Shown piece by piece: positions 1 to 6,661 of a DNA stretch of 17,379 nt. The stretch lies in assembly GCA_020253595.1 (NCBI GenBank), contig JADCBH010000343.1:1-17379 (forward strand), read 5' to 3'. Source of the DNA: Brevundimonas sp. Lineage in GTDB: Bacteria; Pseudomonadota; Alphaproteobacteria; Caulobacterales; Caulobacteraceae. Positions within the stretch are counted from its first letter, which is position 1, and every line of letters begins with the position of its first letter. Position numbers and translations under genes: made by a program. Under the pieces are notes generated by a model. The model was not told where the DNA came from, did no database searches, and saw only the letters and a list, made by a program, of their open reading frames with translations.

Positions 1-50
1 AGACCAGTCTTCAGGGACGCGGGGAAGCCGCCTGAGCGCTGACAGCGGAT

Positions 51-752
51 CTATTCGACGGGTCCGAACACCCGCCGGAAGCTGGCCTTCAGGGCCGCAT
101 CGGCTTCATCCATCGTCACGGGAACGCCCAGGTCGACCAGGCTGGTCACTCCGTGCTCGGCGATGCCGCAGGGCACGATGCCGCCGAAGTGATCAAGCTC
201 GGGTTCCACGTTCAGGCTGATGCCGTGGAAGCTGACCCACTTGCGGACCTTCACCCCGATAGCGGCGATTTTGTCCTCGCGGCTCCAGCCGGGCCCCTTG
301 CGCTCCACCCAGACCCCGACGCGCCCGTCGCGCACACCCGCCTCGACCCCGAACTCGGCCAGCGCCCCGACGATCCAGTCTTCCAGCCCCCGCACGAAGC
401 CGCGCACGTCCCGGCCCCTCTGGTTCAGGTCCAGCATGACATAGGCCACCCGCTGGCCTGGGCCGTGATAGGTGAATTGGCCGCCGCGTCCTGTCCGGTG
501 AACCGGGAACCTGTCAGGTACCAGCAGGTCCTCGTCCCGGGCCGAGACCCCGGCCGTATAGAGCGGCGGATGCTCGATCAGCCAGACCCGCTCGGCGGCG
601 TCTCCTGCGGCGATGGCGGCGACCCGGCCCTCCATCTCGGCCACGGCGTCCACATAGGCCACGCGGCCGGAGGCGACGACCCATTCAACGGAACGTCCGT
701 CGGGGCGAATCAATGGGTTCGAGGGGGCGGCGCTTAACGGCTCGGCAAGCAT
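51..752 (-). CDS. lipB: Octanoyl-[acyl-carrier-protein]:protein N-octanoyltransferase LipB
   Basis: LipB moves an octanoyl group from acyl carrier protein onto the lipoyl-domain lysine of pyruvate and 2-oxoglutarate dehydrogenase E2 subunits and of glycine cleavage H protein, the first step of cytoplasmic lipoate assembly. The 233-residue product has the LipB signature GRGGQFTYHGPGQ at residues 88-100, the catalytic lysine K168 in IGVKVRKWVSFHG, and the acyl-accepting cysteine C195 in VPCGI; the Cys/Lys pair is the known catalytic dyad. Length is normal for the family, with about 20 poorly conserved residues at the N-terminus, so a slightly later start is possible. It is divergent from the FliN-like gene, with only 31 nt between the two starts. 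No convincing Shine-Dalgarno is seen close to the start. No lipA is present in the window. Confidence 0.96.
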   Translation of the reverse strand: MLAEPLSAAPSNPLIRPDGRSVEWVVASGRVAYVDAVAEMEGRVAAIAAGDAAERVWLIEHPPLYTAGVSARDEDLLVPDRFPVHRTGRGGQFTYHGPGQRVAYVMLDLNQRGRDVRGFVRGLEDWIVGALAEFGVEAGVRDGRVGVWVERKGPGWSREDKIAAIGVKVRKWVSFHGISLNVEPELDHFGGIVPCGIAEHGVTSLVDLGVPVTMDEADAALKASFRRVFGPVE

Positions 753-783
753 GACCGGCCCAATGTGCCCCTGAGGATCACCA

Positions 784-1080
784 ATGCAAGATCAGCCGCC
801 CGTTGCCTCCGGTGCGCCCGGAGTCATCATGAGTCAGGTCGAGGCCGTCAACGTCGAGCTTTCCGTCGTGCTCGGCCGGTCCGTGCTGCCCATGGCCCAG
901 CTGCTCAAAATGGGTCGCGGCGCCGTCATCCCGCTCGACGCGACCGAGCAGGACGAGGTCTGGATCCTGGCCAACAACCACCCCGTGGCGCGTGGCCAGA
1001 TCGAAATCCATGACGATCGTATCGCGATCACGGTGACGCGCGCCGCCGACGTCTACGACTACATGGCAGGCTCGGCCTGA
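784..1080 (+). CDS. FliN/SpoA-domain protein (flagellar motor switch type)
   Basis: A 98-residue protein made almost entirely of one SpoA (FliM/FliN C-terminal, surface presentation of antigens) domain, residues about 20-93. The stretch VNVELSVVLGRSVLPMAQLL followed by a G-x-VI-x-LD pattern and NNHPVARGQI is the usual FliN fold signature. FliN forms the bottom of the flagellar C-ring and takes part in motor switching and export. The ATG at 784 is chosen because GAGG at 773-776 lies 7 nt upstream; Met16 (829) is an alternative that still leaves a whole SpoA domain. The gene is isolated: no other flagellar gene is in the window, its left neighbour is lipB (divergent) and its right neighbour gph (convergent, 4-nt gap). 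It could be the main FliN or a solitary paralogue; the sequence does not decide. Confidence 0.85.
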   Translation: MQDQPPVASGAPGVIMSQVEAVNVELSVVLGRSVLPMAQLLKMGRGAVIPLDATEQDEVWILANNHPVARGQIEIHDDRIAITVTRAADVYDYMAGSA

Positions 1081-1084
1081 GGCC

Positions 1085-1798
1085 TCAGACCGCCATCGCC
1101 TTCAGGACGTAGTGGTCGACCACCAGCATATCGACGGCCTCCTCCACATCCTCGAAGGCGTCGACGATCACGTCGGGCTCCAGCTTCTCCATCGGCGTGG
1201 GCGTGTAGCCGAAGGTGACGCCGATGACCGGTACGCCCGCATCCCGCGCTGTGCCGACGTCGGGTTCCGCGTCCCCGACCATGATGGCGCGGACGGGATC
1301 GCCGCCGACCGAGGTCACCGCCTCGATGAAGTGCGCGCCCGCCGGCTTCCTCGCGCTGACCCGATCGGGTCCCACGATGGCGGCGAAATGGCGGGTCAGA
1401 TCGATCTTGCCGAGCAGAAGCTCCGACAGATCCGACCGCTTGTTGGTCACAACCACCAGGGTTGCGCCGCGTGCCGCCAGTCGTTCCAGCGTCTCGACCA
1501 CGCCCTCGAAGGGTCGCGAATGGTCGGCGATGTGCGCGATGTAGTCGGCCAGGAAGGCCTCAAGCAGGGCCGGATCGCGGGCGTCCTCGGTCGAGGCCCC
1601 CGCGCGCACGAAGCCATGCACCAACAGGGCGGTTGCGCCTGCGCCAATCAGGTCCCTCGCGCCCTCGACCGGGCAGGCCGGCAGGCCCTTCGTCGCCAGC
1701 ATCCGGTTCAGCGTGCCGATCAGATCCTCGTGAGTCTCCACCAGGGTGCCGTCCAGATCGAAGCCGATCGTCCAGCCGATCAGGTCCTGTTCGATCAT
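1085..1798 (-). CDS. gph: HAD-superfamily hydrolase, probable phosphoglycolate phosphatase
   Basis: The 237-residue product is a haloacid dehalogenase-type phosphatase. Motif I is FDLDGTLVET with the nucleophile D14 and acid/base D16; motif II is VVVTNKR; the conserved lysine sits in SARKPAGAHF; motif IV is MVGDAEPDVGTARDAG. A helical cap domain lies between motifs I and II, as in the phosphoglycolate phosphatase subgroup. The expected reaction is hydrolysis of 2-phosphoglycolate, formed during repair of oxidised DNA ends or by oxygenase side reactions. Substrate assignment within this superfamily from sequence alone is uncertain. On the minus strand a GAGG (1806-1809) lies 7 nt upstream of the ATG, at the edge of the inverted repeat in the divergent spacer. 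It converges on the FliN-like gene with a 4-nt gap. Confidence 0.85.
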   Translation of the reverse strand: MIEQDLIGWTIGFDLDGTLVETHEDLIGTLNRMLATKGLPACPVEGARDLIGAGATALLVHGFVRAGASTEDARDPALLEAFLADYIAHIADHSRPFEGVVETLERLAARGATLVVVTNKRSDLSELLLGKIDLTRHFAAIVGPDRVSARKPAGAHFIEAVTSVGGDPVRAIMVGDAEPDVGTARDAGVPVIGVTFGYTPTPMEKLEPDVIVDAFEDVEEAVDMLVVDHYVLKAMAV

Positions 1799-1808
1799 CC
1801 CCTTGCCT

Positions 1809-1939
1809 CGTCATCCTCGGGCTTGACCCGAGGATCGGACCATCCGCCACGCCGTCGATCCGAACGGCGCGACCACGCCTCCGCCCGATGCGCCTGCGTT
1901 GCACGGCGTCCGATCCTCGGGTCAAGCCCGAGGATGACG
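1809..1939. repeat. Perfect 32-bp inverted repeat with 67-nt spacer between gph and glmU
   Basis: Positions 1809-1840 are the exact reverse complement of 1908-1939 (32 of 32). Each arm is itself a hairpin: ATCCTCGGG-CTTGA-CCCGAGGAT gives a 9-bp perfect stem with a 5-nt loop. Sequences of this kind (a TCATCCTCGGGCTTGA-like core) are, from general knowledge, dispersed intergenic repeats in alphaproteobacteria, so this is likely a non-autonomous palindromic element. It fills most of the divergent gph/glmU spacer, so promoters for both genes must lie inside or beside it. The adjacent remainder, about 1940-1996, holds an isolated GATTC (1992-1996, GANTC type) directly before the glmU start and nothing else I recognise. 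Confidence 0.9.
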
Positions 1940-1996
1940 GTTCTAATGGCGATGCGCTCATTGTAGACGGCGAGGAAGGCTGACCCGGACCGATTC

Positions 1997-3334
1997 ATGA
2001 CCAGACGCGCCGCCATCATCCTCGCCGCCGGCCAGGGCACGCGCATGAAGTCGCCTGTCCCCAAGGTGCTGCACCGCGTCGGCCACCGCGCCATGCTCGA
2101 TCATGCCATCGACGCCGCAGAGGGTCTGGGCTGCGAGCGGATCGTGGTCGTGGTCGGCAATCACTCGCCTGAGGTCCGTGCCCATGTCGAGAAGCGGCTG
2201 GGTGCCGCCGCCATTGCTGTTCAGGACCCGCCGCTCGGCACCGGCCATGCCGTGCGGGCTGCTGAGGCCCTGCTTGCCGACTTCGACGGAGAGGTGGTCG
2301 TCACCTACGGCGACGTGCCCCTGTTGCGCGCCGCCGACATCGCCCCGGTCTTCGGAGGTGGCGGCGTCACCGTCATCGGGTTCGAGGCCCGAGACCCCGG
2401 TGCCTACGGCCGCCTCGTCATGGACGGCGACACGCTGGCGGCCATCACCGAGGCCAAGGAGGCCTCGCCAGAGGTGCTCGCACTGACCACCTGCAACTCC
2501 GGCGTCATGGCGGCGCCTTCGCGGCTGCTGTTCCAACTTCTGGGCCGGGTCACGAACGACAACGCCAAGGGCGAATACTATCTGACCGACGTCGTCGCCC
2601 TGGCGCGCGGGCAGGGGGCCCCGACCCGGGCGGTGATGGTCTCGGAAGATGCCGTCATGGGCGTGAATGCCCAGGCCGAACTCGCCCAGGCCGAGGCCTT
2701 GTTCCAGACCGTCCAGCGCGAGACCTTCCTCGCCGCCGGCGTGACCATGAGCGCGCCCGACACCGTCCACTTCGCCTGGGACACCGAGGTCGGCGCGGGC
2801 ACGGTGATCGATCCCTTCGTCGTCTTCGGTCCGGGCGCAAGGATCGCCGCGAATGCTCGCATCCGCAGCTTCTCCCACATTGAGGGCGCGACGGTCGGCT
2901 CCGGCGCCGAGGTCGGCCCCTATGCCCGCTTGCGGCCCGGCGCGGACCTTGGCGAAGACGTCAAGGTCGGCAACTTCGTGGAGGTCAAGGCCGTCCGCAT
3001 GGACAAGGGTGCCAAGGCCAATCACCTGGCCTATCTCGGCGACGGCTCCGTCGGCGCGGGCGCGAACGTGGGCGCAGGCACGATCTTCTGCAACTACGAC
3101 GGCTTCAACAAGGCCCGCACGGAAGTGGGCGAGGGGGCCTTCATCGGCTCGAATTCGGCCCTGGTCGCCCCCGTCTCCATCGGGGCCGGCGCTCTCGTGG
3201 GCTCCGGCTCCGTCATCACCAAGGACGTCCCCGCCGACGCCCTCGCGTTCGGCCGCGCCCGCCAGATCACCAGGGAGGGCGGGGGCGCTGCCTTCCGTGA
3301 GAAGGCCAAGGCGAAGAGGGAGTCTAAACAATGA
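1997..3334 (+). CDS. glmU: Bifunctional N-acetylglucosamine-1-phosphate uridyltransferase / glucosamine-1-phosphate acetyltransferase GlmU
   Basis: GlmU makes UDP-N-acetylglucosamine, the precursor of peptidoglycan and lipopolysaccharide, by acetylating glucosamine-1-phosphate and then transferring UMP. The N-terminal nucleotidyltransferase half opens with the LAAGQGTRMKS pyrophosphorylase loop and lysine motif and has the metal-binding GDVPLL. The C-terminal half is a left-handed beta-helix of hexapeptide repeats, with the acetyltransferase active site in ANHLAYLGDGSVG and the typical NYDGFNK segment. At 445 residues it is close to the usual 450-460. The ATG at 1997 gives the standard N-terminus; the nearest purine-rich stretch, GAGGAAGG, is rather far upstream, so initiation may be weak or leader-poor. 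The stop codon overlaps the left edge of the palindromic repeat before rpiA, suggesting co-transcription through that repeat. Confidence 0.97.
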   Translation: MTRRAAIILAAGQGTRMKSPVPKVLHRVGHRAMLDHAIDAAEGLGCERIVVVVGNHSPEVRAHVEKRLGAAAIAVQDPPLGTGHAVRAAEALLADFDGEVVVTYGDVPLLRAADIAPVFGGGGVTVIGFEARDPGAYGRLVMDGDTLAAITEAKEASPEVLALTTCNSGVMAAPSRLLFQLLGRVTNDNAKGEYYLTDVVALARGQGAPTRAVMVSEDAVMGVNAQAELAQAEALFQTVQRETFLAAGVTMSAPDTVHFAWDTEVGAGTVIDPFVVFGPGARIAANARIRSFSHIEGATVGSGAEVGPYARLRPGADLGEDVKVGNFVEVKAVRMDKGAKANHLAYLGDGSVGAGANVGAGTIFCNYDGFNKARTEVGEGAFIGSNSALVAPVSIGAGALVGSGSVITKDVPADALAFGRARQITREGGGAAFREKAKAKRESKQ

Positions 3335-3505
3335 TCCCTCTCCCAGAGGGAGAGGGCTTGAGCCTCGGAGAGCGCAGCGATCCGCAAGGCGAAAGGGTGA
3401 GGGGGTCTGCCCTCACCGCTTCGTACCCTAACCCCTCACCCTTTCGCGCAAATCCGCTCGCTTCGCTCTCGGGCGCTCAAGCCCTCTCCCTCTGGGAGAG
3501 GGATC
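3333..3505. repeat. Large palindromic intergenic repeat between glmU and rpiA
   Basis: The arm 3333-3405 is nearly complementary to 3432-3505, with a few mismatches and length differences in the middle, around a spacer of about 26 nt. Both ends carry their own perfect hairpin: CCCTCTCCC-AGA-GGGAGAGGG at 3336-3356 and CCCTCTCCC-TCT-GGGAGAGGG at 3482-3502. The whole unit is bounded by GATC on both sides. It contains no gene. It fits a REP/MITE-like non-autonomous repeat and occupies the entire space between the glmU stop codon and the rpiA start codon. Confidence 0.9.
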
Positions 3506-3509
3506 GATG
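3494..3509 (+). promoter_or_regulatory. rpiA Shine-Dalgarno buried in the repeat-end hairpin
   Basis: The only plausible ribosome binding site for rpiA is the purine run GGGAGAGGG at 3494-3502, placed 4-5 nt before the ATG at 3507. The same nine bases form the 3' arm of the perfect hairpin at 3482-3502. In RNA this 9-bp, mostly GC stem would cover the site unless it is opened by ribosomes or by pairing across the larger palindrome. Confidence 0.6.
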
Positions 3510-4190
3510 AGCGATATCCAGAAACGCCTCGCCGGGGAGGCCGCCGCCCTTCGTGTGGAGCCCGGCATGGTCGTCGGTCTTGGCACCGGCTCGACCGCCG
3601 CCTGGTTCGTCAAGGCGCTGGCGGCCCGCAATCTGTCCGACCTTCGCTGCGTGCCGACGTCGGAGCGGACGGCCGATCTCGCTCGCGACCTCGGCCTGCC
3701 GCTCGCCGCGCTGGACGACTTCTCCCGCATCGACCTGACCGTCGACGGCGCGGATGAGGTCGGACCGGGTCTCGCCCTCATCAAGGGCGGCGGTGCGGCC
3801 CTGCTGCGCGAGAAGCTGGTGTGGGAGGCGTCCAACCGCTGCATCGTCATCGCCGATGCGGCCAAGGTCGTGCCGGTGCTGGGGGCTTTCCCCCTGCCAA
3901 TCGAGGTCGTTGCCTTCGGTCACCGCTCGACGGCCAACCGCATCATGGACGTTCTGGCCGACCACGACATCGCCATGCCCGCGCGCCTGCGCCAGGCCGA
4001 CCGCGGCGTCGTCCGCACCGACGGTGGCAACGTCATCTACGACGCCAAATGCCAGGCCATCCATGATCCGGTCCGCCTCGCCGACGACCTGAAGCTGATC
4101 ACCGGCGTCGTCGAGCACGGCCTCTTCCTCGACCTCGCCGACGAGGCCATCATCGGCGAGGACGGGGGCGTGCGGACGCTGCTGCCCTAG
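3507..4190 (+). CDS. rpiA: Ribose-5-phosphate isomerase A
   Basis: RpiA interconverts ribose-5-phosphate and ribulose-5-phosphate in the non-oxidative pentose phosphate pathway. The 227-residue protein shows the phosphate-binding loop GLGTGSTA near residue 26, the TVDGADE motif with the acidic active-site residues, and the following IKGGGAALLREK with the catalytic lysine region; DGGNVIYDA occurs near the C-terminus. Length is normal. The ATG at 3507 follows the palindromic repeat and uses its terminal purine run as ribosome binding site. The gene lies 172 nt after glmU on the same strand and is probably transcribed with it. It converges on the TauE/SafE permease gene with a 4-nt gap and no obvious terminator. 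Confidence 0.97.
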   Translation: MSDIQKRLAGEAAALRVEPGMVVGLGTGSTAAWFVKALAARNLSDLRCVPTSERTADLARDLGLPLAALDDFSRIDLTVDGADEVGPGLALIKGGGAALLREKLVWEASNRCIVIADAAKVVPVLGAFPLPIEVVAFGHRSTANRIMDVLADHDIAMPARLRQADRGVVRTDGGNVIYDAKCQAIHDPVRLADDLKLITGVVEHGLFLDLADEAIIGEDGGVRTLLP

Positions 4191-4194
4191 GGTT

Positions 4195-4935
4195 TCACCC
4201 GAACGCCAGCTTGGCCGAGGCGATCAGCAGCACGACCCCAAGCGCCTGGAGCAGACGCGGCCCGCTCAGCCGCTGAATGCCCACGAACGTCCCCACGACG
4301 GCCCCGATGGCCACCGCCAGCACGAACCACGGCAGCTCCGCCGGCAGCCGCCCGACAGTGGTCAGGCTGCCCAACAGTCCCGAGATCGACACACACAGGA
4401 TAAAGGCCGACGCGACGCCCGAGGTCTTCTGGGGTGTCTCCCATCCCATCAGCAGGATCAGCGGGCTCAGGAAAATGCCGCCACCCGTACCGGTCAGGCC
4501 CGACAGCGTCCCGATCGCCCCGCCTGCCAGCAAGCGAAAGCCGGTGTGCGGCGCTCTAGGCTCGCCGAGCGCCGCGATCGGCCGGGGCCACAACAGTCGC
4601 AGCGCCGCAAGAAACAGCACCGCCGCCACCACGGGCCGGTAGAGCTCTGGCGGCAGCGGGTAACGCCCGGCGATGAAGGCGCAGGGAATGGCCACGATCA
4701 CAAAGGGCAGCAGCAGGGAAAGGTTGAACCGCCCGGCGCGCACATAGCGGAACGTCGCATAGCTGGCGACCAGCACATTCAGCACCAGGGCCGTGGGCCG
4801 CATCACCTCCGGCTCGACGGCGAACAGGGCCATGATGGCGAGGTAGGCCGAGGCCCCGGCATGGCCGACCGACGTGTAGAGCGCCGCGCCCATCCCCATC
4901 AGGACGGCGATCATCAGGATGGTCGTCGGCTCCAC
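4195..4935 (-). CDS. TauE/SafE-family sulfite/anion exporter-like membrane protein
   Basis: The 246-residue inner membrane protein consists almost wholly of hydrophobic helices (about eight). It has the two family glycine motifs, SVGHAGASAYLA near the N-terminus and TLSGLTGTGGGIFLSP in the middle, which mark the TauE/SafE (formerly DUF81) family. Characterised members are linked to export or uptake of sulfite, sulfoacetate and related organosulfur anions; the substrate here is unknown. The GTG at 4935 is preferred because AGGGA lies 7 nt upstream and because it starts directly before the first helix; the frame is open to 5124, but that extension is arginine-rich and unlike the family. ATG at 4914 is a shorter alternative. 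It is divergent from glutathione reductase across a 279-nt spacer, which may hint at a thiol/sulfur link. Confidence 0.85.
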   Translation of the reverse strand: MEPTTILMIAVLMGMGAALYTSVGHAGASAYLAIMALFAVEPEVMRPTALVLNVLVASYATFRYVRAGRFNLSLLLPFVIVAIPCAFIAGRYPLPPELYRPVVAAVLFLAALRLLWPRPIAALGEPRAPHTGFRLLAGGAIGTLSGLTGTGGGIFLSPLILLMGWETPQKTSGVASAFILCVSISGLLGSLTTVGRLPAELPWFVLAVAIGAVVGTFVGIQRLSGPRLLQALGVVLLIASAKLAFG

Positions 4936-5158
4936 GCGTGCGTCCCTGTCCCTCGTCCCCGATGATCGCCAGACCAACCGCGCCGCGCCGACGCTGGTTC
5001 GATTCCCTGACCACGTCTTCGCCCCGACACGGCCCCGGGTTTCAGGCGCACCTGTAACGCGGCGTCGCTGCGGATCGAAGCCAGCGCCGGATCGTCTTGC
5101 CGCAGACCGCCGGACTCCATACATCCCGGCCCTTCCCGGGCGCTCGCGGCGGGACCGA

Positions 5159-5185
5159 ATTCAGACGATTCAGACTATTCAGACG
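5159..5185. repeat. Three tandem 9-bp direct repeats upstream of gor
   Basis: The unit ATTCAGAC plus one variable base occurs three times in a row (5159-5167, 5168-5176, 5177-5185), with the last base G, T, G. It lies 30-56 bp before the gor start codon. The middle of the array contains a GATTC (5167-5171), a GANTC-type methylation motif. The upstream part of the spacer, 4936-5158, holds nothing I can assign. Confidence 0.85.
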
Positions 5186-5202
5186 CTGTTTTCGAACACA
5201 GC
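5185..5202. promoter_or_regulatory. 18-bp near-perfect palindrome upstream of gor
   Basis: GCTGTTTTCGAACACAGC is palindromic at eight of nine base-pair positions, centred on TTCGAA. It directly abuts the third 9-bp repeat and ends 12 nt before the gor ATG. Size and symmetry suit a dimeric repressor or activator site, or a small RNA hairpin near the ribosome binding region. I do not recognise the motif as that of a named regulator. Confidence 0.5.
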
Positions 5203-5214
5203 GCGGGGCCCGAG

Positions 5215-6609
5215 ATGACGACCTACGACTACGACCTCTTCGTCATCGGCGCGGGCTCCGGCGGGGTGCGGGCCGCCCGCCTCACTGCCCTGTCCGGCAA
5301 GCGCGTGGCCGTGGCCGAGGAACACCGTGTCGGCGGCACCTGCGTGATCCGGGGCTGTGTCCCCAAGAAGTTCATGGTCATGGCGTCCGACTTCGCCCAC
5401 GCCTTCCACATCGCCGAGGGCTACGGCTGGACCATCGACGCCGCCTTCGACTGGCCGAAGTTCATCGAGACCAAGGACGTCGAGATCGCGCGGCTGTCGG
5501 GCCTGTATGTCGCCAATCTCGGCAAGGCCGGGGTCGAGCTGATCCACGGCCGCGCGGTTCTGAAGGACGCCCACACCGTCGCCATCGCCGGCAAGGGCGA
5601 GGACGGCGGTGACCTGATCGTGACGGCCGAGCGCATCCTGATCGCGACGGGCGGCCGACCCTGGCTGCCACAGGAAATCCCTGGCATCGAACACGCCATC
5701 AGCTCGGAAGAGGCCTTCCACCTGCCGGAGCTGCCCAAACGCATCCTGATCGCGGGCGGCGGCTACATCGCGGTGGAGTTCGCCGGGATTTTCGCCGGGC
5801 TCGGTGTCGAGACGACCCTGATCTATCGCGGACCCAACATCCTGCGCGGCTTCGACGACGACGTCCGTTCCCACCTCGCCAACGAGATCGAGAAGCGCGG
5901 CATCAAGGTGATCCTGGGCTGCCAGCATACCGAAATCCGCAAGACCGAAACGGGCCTGCTCAATGTGCTCGAGAACGGCATGGAGCTGGAAACCGACGTC
6001 GTCATGTTCGCCACCGGACGCGAACCCTACGTCAAGGGACTGGGGCTCGAGACGGCCGGGGTCGAGCTGAACGAGAAGGGCGCGATCAAGGTCGACGCCT
6101 TCTCGAAGACCAATATCGACAGCATCTGGGCCATCGGCGACGTCACCGACCGGATGAACCTCACGCCCGTCGCCATCCGCGAGGCCGTGGCCTTCCACGA
6201 GACCGTCTATCGCGACAATCCGCAGAGCTTCGACTACGACGCCGTCGCCACGGCCGTCTTCAGCCAGCCGCCGGTCGGCGTGGTCGGCCTGACCGAAGCC
6301 GAAGCCCGCCGCGCCTTCTCCGGTGACGTCGATGTCTACGTCACCCGCTTCCGGCCCATGAAGTACGCCTTCACCGGCTCGGACGAACGCATGCTGATGA
6401 AGCTGGTGGTCGACGCCAGGACCGACCGCGTCGTCGGCGTCCACATCGTCGGTCCCGAGGCTCCGGAGATGATCCAGCTGGCCGCCATCGCGGTGAAGGC
6501 CGGGCTGACCAAGGCCCAGTGGGACGCCACCTGCGCCGTCCACCCGACCATGGCCGAGGAACTGGTGACGCTGAAGGTCAAGCAGACGTCAGAAACGAAC
6601 GCCGGCTGA
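5215..6609 (+). CDS. gor: Glutathione-disulfide reductase
   Basis: The 464-residue flavoprotein reduces oxidised glutathione with NADPH and keeps the cytosolic thiol pool reduced. The FAD dinucleotide-binding loop GAGSGG is at residues 12-17; the redox-active disulfide is C43/C48 in GGTCVIRGCVPKK, the glutathione-reductase form of the motif; the NADPH-binding loop is IAGGGYIAVEFAG; a second FAD segment is IWAIGDVTDR; and the catalytic His-Glu pair is in CAVHPTMAEEL near the C-terminus. Length is as expected. The ATG at 5215 is right at the start of the conserved domain; a weak purine stretch (CGGGG) precedes it. It is divergent from the TauE/SafE permease, and the DAHP synthase gene follows after 51 nt with its own promoter candidate. 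Trypanothione or mycothione reductase is unlikely given the motif form. Confidence 0.95.
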   Translation: MTTYDYDLFVIGAGSGGVRAARLTALSGKRVAVAEEHRVGGTCVIRGCVPKKFMVMASDFAHAFHIAEGYGWTIDAAFDWPKFIETKDVEIARLSGLYVANLGKAGVELIHGRAVLKDAHTVAIAGKGEDGGDLIVTAERILIATGGRPWLPQEIPGIEHAISSEEAFHLPELPKRILIAGGGYIAVEFAGIFAGLGVETTLIYRGPNILRGFDDDVRSHLANEIEKRGIKVILGCQHTEIRKTETGLLNVLENGMELETDVVMFATGREPYVKGLGLETAGVELNEKGAIKVDAFSKTNIDSIWAIGDVTDRMNLTPVAIREAVAFHETVYRDNPQSFDYDAVATAVFSQPPVGVVGLTEAEARRAFSGDVDVYVTRFRPMKYAFTGSDERMLMKLVVDARTDRVVGVHIVGPEAPEMIQLAAIAVKAGLTKAQWDATCAVHPTMAEELVTLKVKQTSETNAG

Positions 6610-6625
6610 CGCGACGCCGAGTTCA

Positions 6626-6661
6626 TTGTTTCGCAGGCGCGAGAAGCCTATCCTAAGGCCA
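6626..6661 (+). promoter_or_regulatory. Candidate promoter for a leaderless DAHP synthase mRNA
   Basis: A TTGTTT (6626-6631) and a TATCCT (6649-6654) are separated by 17 bp, the ideal spacing for a sigma-70-type promoter. Counting 7 nt beyond the -10 box puts the transcription start at or next to the A of the ATG at 6661. The only purine run, TAAGG (6654-6658), is too close to the ATG to act as a normal ribosome binding site, which supports leaderless initiation. The hexamer matches are only partial. Confidence 0.4.

Noticed and set aside
1..50. Possible feature left of lipB
   Set aside because: Only 50 bases are available and no start, stop, hairpin or motif in them can be supported.
1809..1939. 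CRISPR-like direct repeats
   Set aside because: The repeats here and at 3333-3505 are inverted pairs, not regularly spaced direct repeats, and no cas genes are present.
1958..3331. A 457-codon open frame on the minus strand opposite glmU
   Set aside because: It mirrors glmU codon by codon, has Gly/Asp/His-rich low-information content and no family motif. Long antisense frames are expected in GC-rich coding DNA.
4996..5012. GGTTCGATTCC, resembling a tRNA T-loop
   Set aside because: The flanking bases pair at only two of five T-stem positions, and no anticodon arm or acceptor stem is found on either strand.
5179..6543. A 454-codon minus-strand frame opposite glutathione reductase
   Set aside because: Antisense shadow of a well-supported gene; no recognisable domain or ribosome binding site. 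The similar long antisense frames at 6589-7932, 13177-14574 and 15449-16918 are rejected for the same reason.
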